36,073 nucleotides of DNA from Candidatus Wolfebacteria bacterium RIFOXYB1_FULL_54_12 (GCA_001793895.1 MGIT01000002.1:25899-61971); one strand, 5' to 3'; positions 7,240 through 14,421 are shown, counted from the first letter of the stretch. Program-made: numbers and translations. Notes: generated from the letters alone by a model not told the origin.

Positions 7240-7338
7240 ACTAACCAACAACCGATAACCGATAACCGATAACAACATACAGGTAGGGCGCATAAGAAAG
7301 CGCATCCCGTTATAGGTTATAGGTTGTAGGTTGTAAGT
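7240..7338 (+). repeat. family B heptad inverted-repeat element, copy 6
   Basis: The left arm is GATAACC-type units. The loop contains GCGCATAAGAAAGCGCATCC. The right arm is GTTATAG/GTTATAG/GTTGTAG/GTTGTAA, ending just before rplX. Confidence 0.85.
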
Positions 7339-7345
7339 TAAACAT

Positions 7346-7654
7346 ATGCGTATTAAAAAAGGTGATACAGTCAAAATAATACAGGGCAAAGAGAAGGGAA
7401 AGACCGGAAAAGTGTTGAGCACCATGCCGCAGAAAGAACGGATTCTTGTCGAAGGGCTTAATTTGTATAAGAAGAACGTCAAGCCGAAGAAGCAGGGTGA
7501 AAAGGGTCAGATCGTCACGATCCCCCGCTCGATGAATGCTTCAAATGTCATGTTGGTTTGTCCGGCATGCGGAAAGACAACGCGCATTGGCGCAATGGTC
7601 GAGAATGATAAAAAGGTTCGCTCCTGCAAGAAGTGCGGAGCACGCATCAGCTAA
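7346..7654 (+). CDS. rplX: 50S ribosomal protein L24 (uL24), Cys4 form
   Basis: L24 initiates 50S assembly. The 102-residue product has the KOW motif MRIKKGDTVKIIQGKEKGK at the N-terminus and the family segment MNASNVMLVCPACGK. Two CxxC pairs (CPAC and CKKC) in the last 35 residues can form a zinc ribbon, as in the zinc-binding versions of L24. No SD is present. The 30-base gap to rplE is not a family A or B element but holds CGTAC (7655-7659) facing GTACG (7673-7677). Confidence 0.96.
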   Translation: MRIKKGDTVKIIQGKEKGKTGKVLSTMPQKERILVEGLNLYKKNVKPKKQGEKGQIVTIPRSMNASNVMLVCPACGKTTRIGAMVENDKKVRSCKKCGARIS

Positions 7655-7684
7655 CGTACGGCGTCACATAATGTACGATTGATT

Positions 7685-8245
7685 ATGAAAGATCTCAGCT
7701 TAAAAGAAAAATACATAAAGGAGGTTGTTCCTGCATTGAAGGCCAAGTTCGGGCACAAGAACGAAATGGCGACACCGAAGATCCAAAAGATCGTCGTAAA
7801 TGTAGGAACCGGACGCATGAGCCAACAGGCGAACTTTACCGATAAGCTGTTGCCTGCGGTAGTGAACGAATTGATGGCGATCACCGGTCAAAAGCCGAGG
7901 ACCAACCCGTCAAAGAAGTCCATCGCAGGATTTAAGATGCGACAGGGAACCGTGGTGGGCGTTTCAGTAACGCTCCGCGGCGACCGCATGTACGCGTTTT
8001 TGGATAAGGTGAACAAGATCGTTTTCCCGCGCGTGCGCGATTTCAAGGGATTGGAGACCAAGGGTATCGACGGAGTGGGCAATCTCTCCATCGGATTCCG
8101 GGAGCACACCGTATTCCCTGAGATCTCTCCGGAAAACGCAAAGGCCGATTTCGGAGTACAGGTAACGGTTGTTGCCCGTGCGAATTCCCGGGACGAGGCG
8201 GTCGAACTGTATCGATTGCTGGGCGTGCCGTTGAAAAAGGACTAA
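7685..8245 (+). CDS. rplE: 50S ribosomal protein L5 (uL5)
   Basis: L5 binds 5S rRNA and contacts the P-site tRNA. I start at the ATG at 7685, not the TTG at 7679, because MKDLSLKEKYIKEVVPAL is the normal N-terminus. The 186-residue product carries GTGRMSQQANF, TGQKPRTNPSKKSIAGFK and GVSVTLRGDRMYAFLDK, and ends in the LLGVPLKKD tail. It is linked by a short spacer to rpsZ. There is no SD in the spacer. Confidence 0.96.
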   Translation: MKDLSLKEKYIKEVVPALKAKFGHKNEMATPKIQKIVVNVGTGRMSQQANFTDKLLPAVVNELMAITGQKPRTNPSKKSIAGFKMRQGTVVGVSVTLRGDRMYAFLDKVNKIVFPRVRDFKGLETKGIDGVGNLSIGFREHTVFPEISPENAKADFGVQVTVVARANSRDEAVELYRLLGVPLKKD

Positions 8246-8265
8246 GCGTATTATTTTAAACTATC

Positions 8266-8451
8266 ATGGCTAAAAAATCAGTTGTCGTAAGATCACAAAA
8301 AGAACCGAAATATCCGTCCCGTGCAACAAACCGGTGTTTTAAGTGCGGACGCGGTCGTGCATATATGCGCGATTTCGGTCTTTGCAGGATCTGTTTCAGG
8401 GAAATGGCATCAAAGGGCGAGATCCCGGGAATAAAGAAGGCATCGTGGTAA
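8266..8451 (+). CDS. rpsZ: 30S ribosomal protein S14, zinc-binding type Z (uS14)
   Basis: S14 completes the 30S head. The 61-residue product is the short zinc-binding form, with Cys ligands at residues 24, 27, 40 and 43 (CFKC...CRIC), unlike the 101-residue zinc-free form of E. coli. The tail [12 protein letters not shown] is diagnostic of S14. It lies between rplE and rpsH as in the spc operon. No SD is visible in the preceding 20-base AT-rich spacer. Confidence 0.96.
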   Translation: MAKKSVVVRSQKEPKYPSRATNRCFKCGRGRAYMRDFGLCRICFREMASKGEIPGIKKASW

Positions 8452-8550
8452 AATAACTGATGACTGATGACAAATAACTAATAACAAAAAGAAAGGGCGA
8501 GTAAATAAAAATACAGTCCGTTAGAAGTTAAAAGTTATGAGTTAATTGTT
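8452..8550 (+). repeat. family B heptad inverted-repeat element, copy 7
   Basis: The left arm is TAACTGA/TGACTGA/TGACAAA/TAACTAA/TAAC. The right arm is GTTAGAA/GTTAAAA/GTTATGA/GTTAATT. It is the most diverged family B copy, but the seven-base step is kept. It precedes rpsH. Confidence 0.8.
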
Positions 8551-8557
8551 AAATATT

Positions 8558-8938
8558 ATGTATATCGATCTATTAACACAAATTAAAAACGCCCAGGCCG
8601 TAAAGAAGGAATCGATCAAGGTGCCGTACACGAAGAACGACGAGCGCATTTTAGAGATTCTTACGAGCAGAAAGTATATTACTGCGTACGACAAGAAGGG
8701 TAGGACTCCGAAGCGCGTACTGAGTATAGACCTCAAGTACAACGACGGACAGGGAGCCATCGAAGGAGTTCGCTTTGTGAGCCGTCCGAGCATCCACATT
8801 TATAAGGGATGCGACGAGATCAGGCCGGTAAAGAGCGGCCGCGGCATGGCTATCGTGTCAACCCCGAAGGGGATCATGACCGGCGAGCAGGCGCGCAAGG
8901 AAAAGGTGGGAGGTGAAATCTTTTTCGAAATCTGGTAA
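8558..8938 (+). CDS. rpsH: 30S ribosomal protein S8 (uS8)
   Basis: S8 is a primary binder of the 16S central domain and, in E. coli, the repressor of the spc operon. I start at the ATG at 8558 (MYIDLLTQIKNAQ), not the upstream TTG at 8546. The product is 126 residues. The two-domain fold is shown by the N-terminal helices and the C-terminal VSRPSIHIYKGCDEI and GMAIVSTPKGIMTG. No SD is present. Confidence 0.95.
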   Translation: MYIDLLTQIKNAQAVKKESIKVPYTKNDERILEILTSRKYITAYDKKGRTPKRVLSIDLKYNDGQGAIEGVRFVSRPSIHIYKGCDEIRPVKSGRGMAIVSTPKGIMTGEQARKEKVGGEIFFEIW

Positions 8939-8967
8939 ACGATACTAACGGGTGGACGGGGCGGCCG

Positions 8968-8990
8968 ATGGCGGATCAAACATCCGACAT
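8968..8990 (+). repeat. GC-rich hairpin before rplF
   Basis: ATG-g-CGGAT (8968-8976) pairs with ATCCG-a-CAT (8982-8990). An outer ACGGGT/ACCCGGT pair can extend it across 8949-9002. This gap is unlike the AT-rich family A and B elements elsewhere in the cluster. Confidence 0.5.
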
Positions 8991-9018
8991 GGGTACCCGG
9001 TAACCAATATAAATAATT

Positions 9019-9582
9019 ATGTCAAAAGTTGGAAAAAAACCGATAATCATTCCTGAGGGCGTAACCGTTACATTTGACGGAGCTGCTTTGGAATTGAAGA
9101 AAGGGGAGAACGTCGTAAAAATGGACGTACTTCAGTTCGTAAAGACCGAAATAGGAGATGCGGCCGATGCCGATGGTGTTATGAAGAACGCGATCACATT
9201 TACGATCGACAGCAACACCAAGCAGGCGAAATCGAACTGGGGAACCATGCGTGCGCTTACCGCGAACGCGATCCAGGGCGTTTTGGGAGGTTTTACAAAA
9301 GTATTGGAGATCGAAGGAGTCGGCTATCGCGCTGCGATGGACGGCGAGAATCTGGTCCTCAATATCGGTTTTTCTCATCCGGTAAAATATGAGCCGCGCA
9401 AGGGCATCAAGTTGTCCGTCGAAAAGAACGCCGTTACCGTGACGGGCATCGACAAGGCAATGGTCGGACAGACTGCCGCAGAGATCAGAAAGGTCAGAAA
9501 GCCGGAGCCGTACAAGGGCAAGGGTATCCGATACCGCGGAGAGGTTGTACGACGCAAGCAAGGAAAGAAGGTTGGAAAGTAA
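9019..9582 (+). CDS. rplF: 50S ribosomal protein L6 (uL6)
   Basis: L6 lies near the sarcin-ricin loop and the factor-binding site. The 187-residue product begins MSKVGKKPIIIPEGV and has two repeated alpha/beta domains. Domain 1 carries the NWGTMRALTANAIQGV segment. Domain 2 ends with the signature PEPYKGKGIRYRGEVV about 25 residues from the C-terminus. The ATG follows an AT-rich spacer after the GC-rich hairpin. No SD is visible. Confidence 0.96.
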   Translation: MSKVGKKPIIIPEGVTVTFDGAALELKKGENVVKMDVLQFVKTEIGDAADADGVMKNAITFTIDSNTKQAKSNWGTMRALTANAIQGVLGGFTKVLEIEGVGYRAAMDGENLVLNIGFSHPVKYEPRKGIKLSVEKNAVTVTGIDKAMVGQTAAEIRKVRKPEPYKGKGIRYRGEVVRRKQGKKVGK

Positions 9583-9588
9583 AGAGCT

Positions 9589-9688
9589 GTCGCTAATAAT
9601 GCAAATCTAAAGCAAATAATGCTAATGGGAATGCATCTATGGATTAATTCGCATTATTAAATATTAATTCGCATTATTCGCGAATACT
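9589..9688 (+). repeat. family A intergenic hairpin element, copy 5
   Basis: Fills the rplF-rplR gap. AATAATGCAAAT and AATAATGCTAAT face two ATTCGCATTATT copies, ending CGCGAATACT four bases before the rplR ATG. It closely resembles copy 4, 3.4 kb upstream. Confidence 0.88.
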
Positions 9689-9692
9689 GCAT

Positions 9693-10049
9693 ATGAATAA
9701 AACAAAACAACTCAATCAAATAAAGGAACGCCGAAGGATCCGAACCCGCGCAAAGCTGTCTGGAACCATGGAGCGACCCCGACTTTCCGTATTGCGGACC
9801 AACCAGTTCACATCGGTGCAGTTGATCGATGACATGACCGGCAAGACATTGGCCAGCGCATCGACTCGGGACATGAAGACCAAAGAGAAGGGAAAGATCA
9901 CAAAGGCCGAAGCATTGGGAGAGATGATCGCAAAGAAGGCAAAGGATATCAAGATCGATGCAGCAGTATTTGACCGCGGAGGGTATAACTACCATGGTCG
10001 GGTAAAGGCAGTAGCGGAAGGCGCACGTAAAGGCGGCCTTCAAATCTAA
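9693..10049 (+). CDS. rplR: 50S ribosomal protein L18 (uL18)
   Basis: L18 carries 5S rRNA into the large subunit together with L5. The 118-residue product has the basic N-terminus KERRRIRTRAKLSGTMERPR, then RLSVLRTNQFTSVQLIDD, and the C-terminal FDRGGYNYHGRVKAVAEGAR typical of the family. It starts four bases after a family A hairpin and ends five bases before rpsE. Confidence 0.95.
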   Translation: MNKTKQLNQIKERRRIRTRAKLSGTMERPRLSVLRTNQFTSVQLIDDMTGKTLASASTRDMKTKEKGKITKAEALGEMIAKKAKDIKIDAAVFDRGGYNYHGRVKAVAEGARKGGLQI

Positions 10050-10054
10050 GGAGT

Positions 10055-10675
10055 ATGAATACTACGCAACAGAAAACAACTCAATCGACAGGAGCGCCCA
10101 CACAGGCGGGACGCAGGGGCTTTGGCGGTCATGGCGCGCCGCGCCGCGACGGCGGACGTCCGGTAGTAAAGTCCGAATATAAGGACAAGATCCTCGACTT
10201 GCGCCGCGTTACGCGTGTTGTCGCGGGAGGCAAGCGCATGAGCTTCCGCGCGACCGTGGTCATCGGAAACGAAAAGGGCCAGGTGGGCATCGGCGTCGGA
10301 AAGGGTCTTGACGTTGCACAGGCTGTCGACAAAGGCAAACTGAAGGCAAAAAAGAACCTGATCACTATTCCGCTTAAAGGCCGCACTATTCCGCACGAAG
10401 TGTTGGCAAAGTACAGCGCAGCGAAGGTTATCATCAAGCCGGCAAAGCTTGGCCATGGTTTAAAGGCAGGCGGTTCGGTTCGCGACGTATTGTTGATGGC
10501 GGGCGTAAAAGATGCCACTTCAAAAACGTTGGGAACCACCAAGAACAAATTGACCAACGGAATGGCCGCGATCGAAGCATTGAAAAAGCTCCGCGTCGTT
10601 GAAAAGGGAGAAAAGCGAAAGGCCGAAGTAGTGGAAGCAGTTATTGAAAAGCCTGAAGCTCAGGAAGAGGCGTAA
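10055..10675 (+). CDS. rpsE: 30S ribosomal protein S5 (uS5)
   Basis: S5 is at the mRNA entrance and affects decoding accuracy. The 206-residue product has an N-terminal Gly/Gln/Arg-rich extension of about 35 residues, then the double-stranded RNA-binding fold. Its signature RVTRVVAGGKRMSFRATVV is followed by GNEKGQVGIGVGKG and the S5 C-domain ending with GMAAIEALKKL. The acidic tail (EKPEAQEEA) is extra. AAGGAG is present one base from the ATG, too close to be a normal SD. The usual next gene, rpmD (uL30), is missing. Confidence 0.96.
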   Translation: MNTTQQKTTQSTGAPTQAGRRGFGGHGAPRRDGGRPVVKSEYKDKILDLRRVTRVVAGGKRMSFRATVVIGNEKGQVGIGVGKGLDVAQAVDKGKLKAKKNLITIPLKGRTIPHEVLAKYSAAKVIIKPAKLGHGLKAGGSVRDVLLMAGVKDATSKTLGTTKNKLTNGMAAIEALKKLRVVEKGEKRKAEVVEAVIEKPEAQEEA

Positions 10676-10696
10676 GCATATCACCTCGGCAAGGTC

Positions 10697-10725
10697 TGTC
10701 ATTCCGGCCTCCGAGCCGGAATCCA
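10697..10725. repeat. REP-like palindrome in the place of rpmD
   Basis: TGTCATTCCGGC...GCCGGAATCCA, an intergenic palindromic repeat between rpsE and rplO. In most bacteria rpmD occupies this position. Confidence 0.75.
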
Positions 10726-10759
10726 GTTCAACCAACTGCCGAAGGCAGAATACAATACT

Positions 10760-11215
10760 ATGCAATTACATGAAATAGCCCCGTTACATCCGGGAAAAAC
10801 TAAAAAGCGAGTTGGCCGTGGCGGCAAGCGGGGAGACAATTCCGGCACCGGACACAAGGGTCAAAAGTCTCGCGCAGGCCACAAAATGAACCCGGCCTTG
10901 CATGAAATGCTCATTCGCATCCCGAAGTTGCGCGGTTTTAAGAACAAACCGCTTTTCGGAAAGTCGATGGGTATTAACATCGGAGCCATTGATGCAAAGA
11001 TGACCGATTCCGTAGTGACCTTGGAAACATTGGTTGCGGCAGGATTGGTGCGCAAATCCCAGACGGACATTAAAGTGCTTGGAACCGGAGAGGTTACCAA
11101 GAAATTGAATGTAAAGGGTTTGCCGGTATCAAAAGCAGCAAAAGAAAAAATCGAAGCCAAGGGCGGAACGGTGGAAGCACCGACCGTAAAACCGGCAGTA
11201 AAAAAGGGAGTGTAA
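10760..11215 (+). CDS. rplO: 50S ribosomal protein L15 (uL15)
   Basis: L15 is a late assembly protein threading into the 50S core. The 151-residue product begins MQLHEIAPLHPGKTKKRVGR and has the basic Gly-rich stretch GGKRGDNSGTGHKGQKSR (about residues 22-39), then RIPKLRGFKNK and the globular C-terminal domain. No SD precedes the ATG. It is the last ribosomal gene of the cluster and is followed by a terminator/promoter pair and secY. Confidence 0.95.
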   Translation: MQLHEIAPLHPGKTKKRVGRGGKRGDNSGTGHKGQKSRAGHKMNPALHEMLIRIPKLRGFKNKPLFGKSMGINIGAIDAKMTDSVVTLETLVAAGLVRKSQTDIKVLGTGEVTKKLNVKGLPVSKAAKEKIEAKGGTVEAPTVKPAVKKGV

Positions 11216-11230
11216 GCTCCTTTTTTGCTT

Positions 11231-11258
11231 GAAAATCCCTTGCGTATCAAGGGTTTTT
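11231..11258 (+). terminator. terminator between rplO and secY
   Basis: CCCTTG (11237-11242) pairs with CAAGGG (11248-11253), flanked by AAAA and TTTTT. It lies 16 bases after rplO and overlaps the secY promoter, so part of the ribosomal transcription probably stops here. Confidence 0.6.
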
Positions 11259-11268
11259 CCCCTATACT
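11240..11268 (+). promoter_or_regulatory. candidate secY promoter
   Basis: TATACT (11263-11268) has TTGCGT (11240-11245) 17 bases upstream. The -35 match is partial (TTG only), and it is embedded in the rplO terminator hairpin. The predicted start is near 11275, leaving a leader of about 34 nt. Confidence 0.45.
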
Positions 11269-11308
11269 GATAACCACTAATAGCGCCCATCAAGGGCAGT
11301 ACTAATAC

Positions 11309-12571
11309 ATGGAAAAATATCTGAAAATTTTTAAGATCAAGGACCTGCGCATCAAGGTGCTGACCGTTGCGTTCCTGCTTGTATGTTTCAGGGTCCTGTC
11401 GGCAATACCGATCCCGGGTGTAGACAAAATGCGGCTCGAAGAGTTTTTTGGTTCGAATCAGTTGTTTAGCTTCGTCGGCATCATGGCCGGTGGAACATTG
11501 AGCAACTTGTCCATCATCATGTTGGGCGTCGGTCCGTACATCACGGCGACGATCATCATGCAGTTGTTGACCATGCTCTTTCCACGATTGAAGGAAATGT
11601 ATTACGAAGAAGGCGCTGCCGGTCGTGCAAAGTTCAACCGGTACTCCCGCTATTTGACGGTTCCGTTGGCGGGCTTGCAGGCATATGGTTTTTTAAACCT
11701 GCTTGCATCACAGGGAGTTGTGGGAAGCCTTGGATTGTTCGACGTACTCAAGAACGTCGTGGTGATCATGGCGGGTTCCATGTTGGTAATGTGGCTCGGT
11801 GAATTGATATCGGAGCAAAAGATGGGCAACGGCATTTCGCTGATCATCTTCGCGGGTATCGTAAGCAGCTTGCCGCAGACGGTCGTGAACATCATACAGG
11901 CATACACGCCGAGCGAGTTGCCGACCTACATCGGGTTTGTGGCGGTTGCCATTGCGGTCATCGCGGGCGTTGTGTTCATCAACGAAGGCGAGCGTAAGAT
12001 CCCGGTTTCCTATGCAAAGCAGGTGCGTGGCACCAAAATGTACGGTGGCGTTTCGAGCTATTTGCCGATCAAGGTAAATCAGGCCGGCGTTATCCCGATC
12101 ATCTTCGCCATATCGTTGCTGTTGTTCCCGCAGTTCGTTGCGCAGATCAGCGCGATCTTTTCCAAGAGTCTTTCGCTGAAGCTTACGGACCTCGTGAGCC
12201 AGTTCATGAACAACCAATATTTCTACAGCGCGGCATATTTCTTGCTCGTTGTGATCTTTACCTATTTCTATACGGCGGTAACATTCGATCCTAAAGAAAT
12301 ATCAAAGAATCTCCAGCGTGCAGGCGGTTTCATCGCCGGCATTCGCCCGGGTGAATCGACTACCATGTTTCTGACCAAGGTCATCAGCCGCATCACCTTG
12401 TGGGGCGCAATTTTCCTCGGTTTGATAGCTATTCTGCCGAACTTGGTACGCATGTTCACGGGCATCGCCATTTTGACCATCGGAGGTACCGCGATCTTGA
12501 TCGTCGTCTCCGTTGCGCTTGAAACCTTGCGCCAAATCAACTCCCAGTTGATGATCAGGGAATACGAGTAA
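11309..12571 (+). CDS. secY: protein translocase subunit SecY
   Basis: SecY is the membrane channel of the Sec translocon. The 420-residue length and pattern of about ten hydrophobic segments fit the family. Recognisable blocks are AIPIPGVD in the first periplasmic loop, the plug region after TM1, LGVGPYITATIIMQLL (TM2), GNGISLIIFAGIV (TM4-5) and GERKIPVSYAKQVRG in the cytosolic loop that meets ribosome and SecA. IRPGESTTMFL and the TM9-10 region follow. It occupies its usual place after rplO but has its own terminator and candidate promoter. No SD is visible. In the classical order adk and map follow directly; here they are displaced by an insertion sequence and an orphan gene. Confidence 0.97.
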   Translation: MEKYLKIFKIKDLRIKVLTVAFLLVCFRVLSAIPIPGVDKMRLEEFFGSNQLFSFVGIMAGGTLSNLSIIMLGVGPYITATIIMQLLTMLFPRLKEMYYEEGAAGRAKFNRYSRYLTVPLAGLQAYGFLNLLASQGVVGSLGLFDVLKNVVVIMAGSMLVMWLGELISEQKMGNGISLIIFAGIVSSLPQTVVNIIQAYTPSELPTYIGFVAVAIAVIAGVVFINEGERKIPVSYAKQVRGTKMYGGVSSYLPIKVNQAGVIPIIFAISLLLFPQFVAQISAIFSKSLSLKLTDLVSQFMNNQYFYSAAYFLLVVIFTYFYTAVTFDPKEISKNLQRAGGFIAGIRPGESTTMFLTKVISRITLWGAIFLGLIAILPNLVRMFTGIAILTIGGTAILIVVSVALETLRQINSQLMIREYE

Positions 12572-12583
12572 GGGAAGGTAGTG

Positions 12584-12660
12584 GGTATACGGTATACGGT
12601 ATAGAGTATAGGGTATAAAGTATACGGTATAAAGTATACGGTATAGAGTATAAGGTAGAG
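12584..12660 (+). repeat. GTATACG-type heptad array after secY
   Basis: A run of about ten units such as GTATACG, GTATAGA, GTATAGG, GTATAAA and GTATAAG, each seven bases, lies directly after the secY stop codon. The words differ from those of the ribosomal cluster but the period is the same. A related half-array precedes alaS at 27975-28077. Confidence 0.85.
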
Positions 12661-12664
12661 GAGT

Positions 12665-12692
12665 AAAAAGCATCGCTTGCGCGATGCTTTTT
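12665..12692. terminator. secY terminator, symmetric
   Basis: AAAAAGCATCGC (12665-12676) pairs perfectly with GCGATGCTTTTT (12681-12692) around TTGC. The A-run and T-run make it usable in both directions. Confidence 0.88.
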
Positions 12693-12709
12693 GTATTGAT
12701 TTTTTGTAT

Positions 12710-12786
12710 TGTCATACCGGCGGAGGCCGGTATCCAGAGCCCGTGTCATTCCCGTCCGTCCGCCAACCGGCGGACGGAGGAATCCA
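12710..12786. repeat. two REP-like palindromes next to the IS
   Basis: TGTCATACCGGC...GCCGGTATCCA at 12710-12734 is followed by a longer unit at 12744-12786 with GTCCGCC facing GGCGGAC. The next 50 bases to the IS edge show nothing else I can support. Confidence 0.65.
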
Positions 12787-12839
12787 TGATTTCCCTATGT
12801 AAATTACCGTCCAAATATACCCCCAATACGCGTTAGCTT

Positions 12840-13860
12840 ACCATTGTTTTAGGCAAGGACATTTGGCGGTTTTGCATGTCGGAATTCGTTAATGAATTCG
12901 TTCGGGCTTTTGCCCTGCAATCCGCAATGGAGTAGATCGTTGTATTCAGTATTCCATACGCGCAAGCGTTTGCGCAAATCGGCAAAGGAAACAAATTTTG
13001 CATCATCGTAAAATGTTTCCTGATCACTTCTATGGGACCGTTCCACGGTCCCATTTTGTGCTGGCTTACCCGGATCGATCAGATAATGGACGATGTCGTG
13101 CTCCGCACAGAACAGATCGAGCGCATGCACGGTCTTGACCGTGCAATCGGAGCGGTTGGTTGTTCCAATATACCGGTTAGTAAAAACACTCCCGTTATCC
13201 GTCTTGATCGCTTTGATCGGATGCGGGAAGCGATCCAGGACTTCTCTGAGGAATCGGATCGAGTTGCCATTGCTCTGTTCGTCGTATACAGCCAAATGTC
13301 GCCAGCGCGAAGCGCAATCAATGGCTGTATATTGGAAATACCGCTTGTTTGCTATGCGTCCAGGCACATACTTCACATCGATCTCTACGAGATCGCCCGG
13401 CTGCCGCTCCGCCCGGATGTATTTGTACGTGATCTTCTTTGTCCGATACTTCCGTACTAACCCCTCTTGCTTGAGGATTTTGCCGACGGTGCGCACGGGA
13501 ACGGATGTTCCCGTGCGCTCGAGCAGCCAGTGCAGCTTCAATGCGCAAAGCTTCTTCTCTTTGCGCAATGCAATAATCTTTTCTTTGATATGGATGGGTG
13601 TTTCTTCAGGGTGGGTGTGTGGTGTGGTTGATTTTGGGATGAGGCCTTCGGCCCCATCCCGTTTGTATGCCGCCACCCAGCGCTCCAGGGAGCGCGCACC
13701 ATGCGGACATACCTTCGCCGAGTCGACCAGTTTTATGCGCTTCTCTGCGATGGGGAGCACCCATCGCAGACGCTCTTCTTGCACCGTTTTTGCCATACTA
13801 ATAGCCATATTCCGAGCATATCGGAAAACCGCCATATGTCCTTGCACATTACCCCATGGT
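12840..13860 (-). mobile_element. IS481-family insertion sequence
   Basis: The element is about 1 kb with one transposase gene on the minus strand. Terminal inverted repeats match over 20 of 21 bases: GCAAGGACATTTGGCGGTTTT at 12853-12873 (split for length as GCAAGGACAT and TTGGCGGTTTT) against 13825-13845. ACCAT/ATGGT lies a few bases further out and I take it as the edge. I see no convincing target duplication beyond CTT. A consensus outward-facing promoter begins two bases beyond the right edge. A partial relative lies at 20641-20716. Confidence 0.8.
12849..13808 (-). CDS. IS481-family transposase (DDE)
   Basis: The protein cuts and joins the IS ends. An N-terminal helix-turn-helix region (HGARSLERWVAAYKRDGAEG, about residues 34-53) is followed by an integrase-type RNase H fold. 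The catalytic acids are in EIDVKYV, KTDNGSVF and NGTVERSHRSDQETF, giving a D-D-E triad with normal spacing. The frame stays open to 13868, but those codons cross the terminal repeat, so I start at the ATG at 13808. ATG 13796 is an alternative. The product is 319 residues with no frameshift, so the element may still be active. It lies between secY and adk, splitting an otherwise common gene order. Confidence 0.9.
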   Translation of the reverse strand: MAISMAKTVQEERLRWVLPIAEKRIKLVDSAKVCPHGARSLERWVAAYKRDGAEGLIPKSTTPHTHPEETPIHIKEKIIALRKEKKLCALKLHWLLERTGTSVPVRTVGKILKQEGLVRKYRTKKITYKYIRAERQPGDLVEIDVKYVPGRIANKRYFQYTAIDCASRWRHLAVYDEQSNGNSIRFLREVLDRFPHPIKAIKTDNGSVFTNRYIGTTNRSDCTVKTVHALDLFCAEHDIVHYLIDPGKPAQNGTVERSHRSDQETFYDDAKFVSFADLRKRLRVWNTEYNDLLHCGLQGKSPNEFINEFRHAKPPNVLA

Positions 13861-13861
13861 C

Positions 13862-13889
13862 TTGACAAATCCTACAAATCATGTATAAT
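13862..13889 (+). promoter_or_regulatory. consensus promoter at the IS edge
   Basis: TTGACA (13862-13867), 16 bases, TATAAT (13884-13889): a perfect match in both boxes. It starts two bases outside the proposed IS edge and reads away from the IS into the 147-aa gene. The same arrangement occurs at 20718-20746. Confidence 0.85.
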
Positions 13890-13956
13890 ATAAAAATATA
13901 CAGTTATAGGCCTTTCACAAATAAATAGCGTCGCAAAGCGGCAAGGAGAGAGCGTC

Positions 13957-14400
13957 ATGGTGAAAATCATTAGACCGTTTCAGATCAACACCACCGGCAA
14001 CCGCACAACTGAGGAAGTAGTCACCGCCGGCAACTACGATTGGACAAATGGCATGGTCAACGGGAAGAACTTCCCGATGCGCCCCATGCCAGAAGGACCC
14101 CGTGAGATCGTCTATCTCGAATTCGATCACAATCCGACACCCGAGGAAGCCTTTGCGGAAGCGGAGAGGCGGGGGCTGGAGCGTCCCCGGTACGAAGATG
14201 CGCTGTTCTTCGGTGAGCAACATCCTGAAGAACAGCGCAACGCCTCCATCGTGTTCTTGCATGAACCCTGGCGGGGCCCGCGCGCCCGCCTGCGCGTGCT
14301 GGTGCTTGGCTGTGTTGGTAGGGACCGCCATCTGGTCTTGTTCTGCTTCGGCGGCAGGTGGTTTCAGCGGCCCCGGTTCGCGTTCGTCTGTAAATCGTAA
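13957..14400 (+). CDS. hypothetical protein, 147 aa
   Basis: I do not recognise a named family. The product is soluble and acidic in the middle (NPTPEEAFAEAERRG). Its C-terminal half is basic and aromatic (LHEPWRGPRARLRVLVLG, then LFCFGGRWFQRPRFAFV), suggesting a compact beta-rich domain. The ATG has a strong SD (AAGGAGAG, ending about six bases upstream). A consensus promoter and a strong terminator bracket it as a single-gene transcript. Promoter, SD and terminator quality set it apart from the core genes and suggest acquired cargo next to the IS. Confidence 0.7.
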   Translation: MVKIIRPFQINTTGNRTTEEVVTAGNYDWTNGMVNGKNFPMRPMPEGPREIVYLEFDHNPTPEEAFAEAERRGLERPRYEDALFFGEQHPEEQRNASIVFLHEPWRGPRARLRVLVLGCVGRDRHLVLFCFGGRWFQRPRFAFVCKS

Positions 14401-14421
14401 CCTACCTCGGTAGGTTGCACA

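Noticed and set aside
2493-8550. CRISPR array
   Set aside because: The repeat units are seven bases with no unique spacers of 30-40 bases, and they lie between protein genes as inverted arms.
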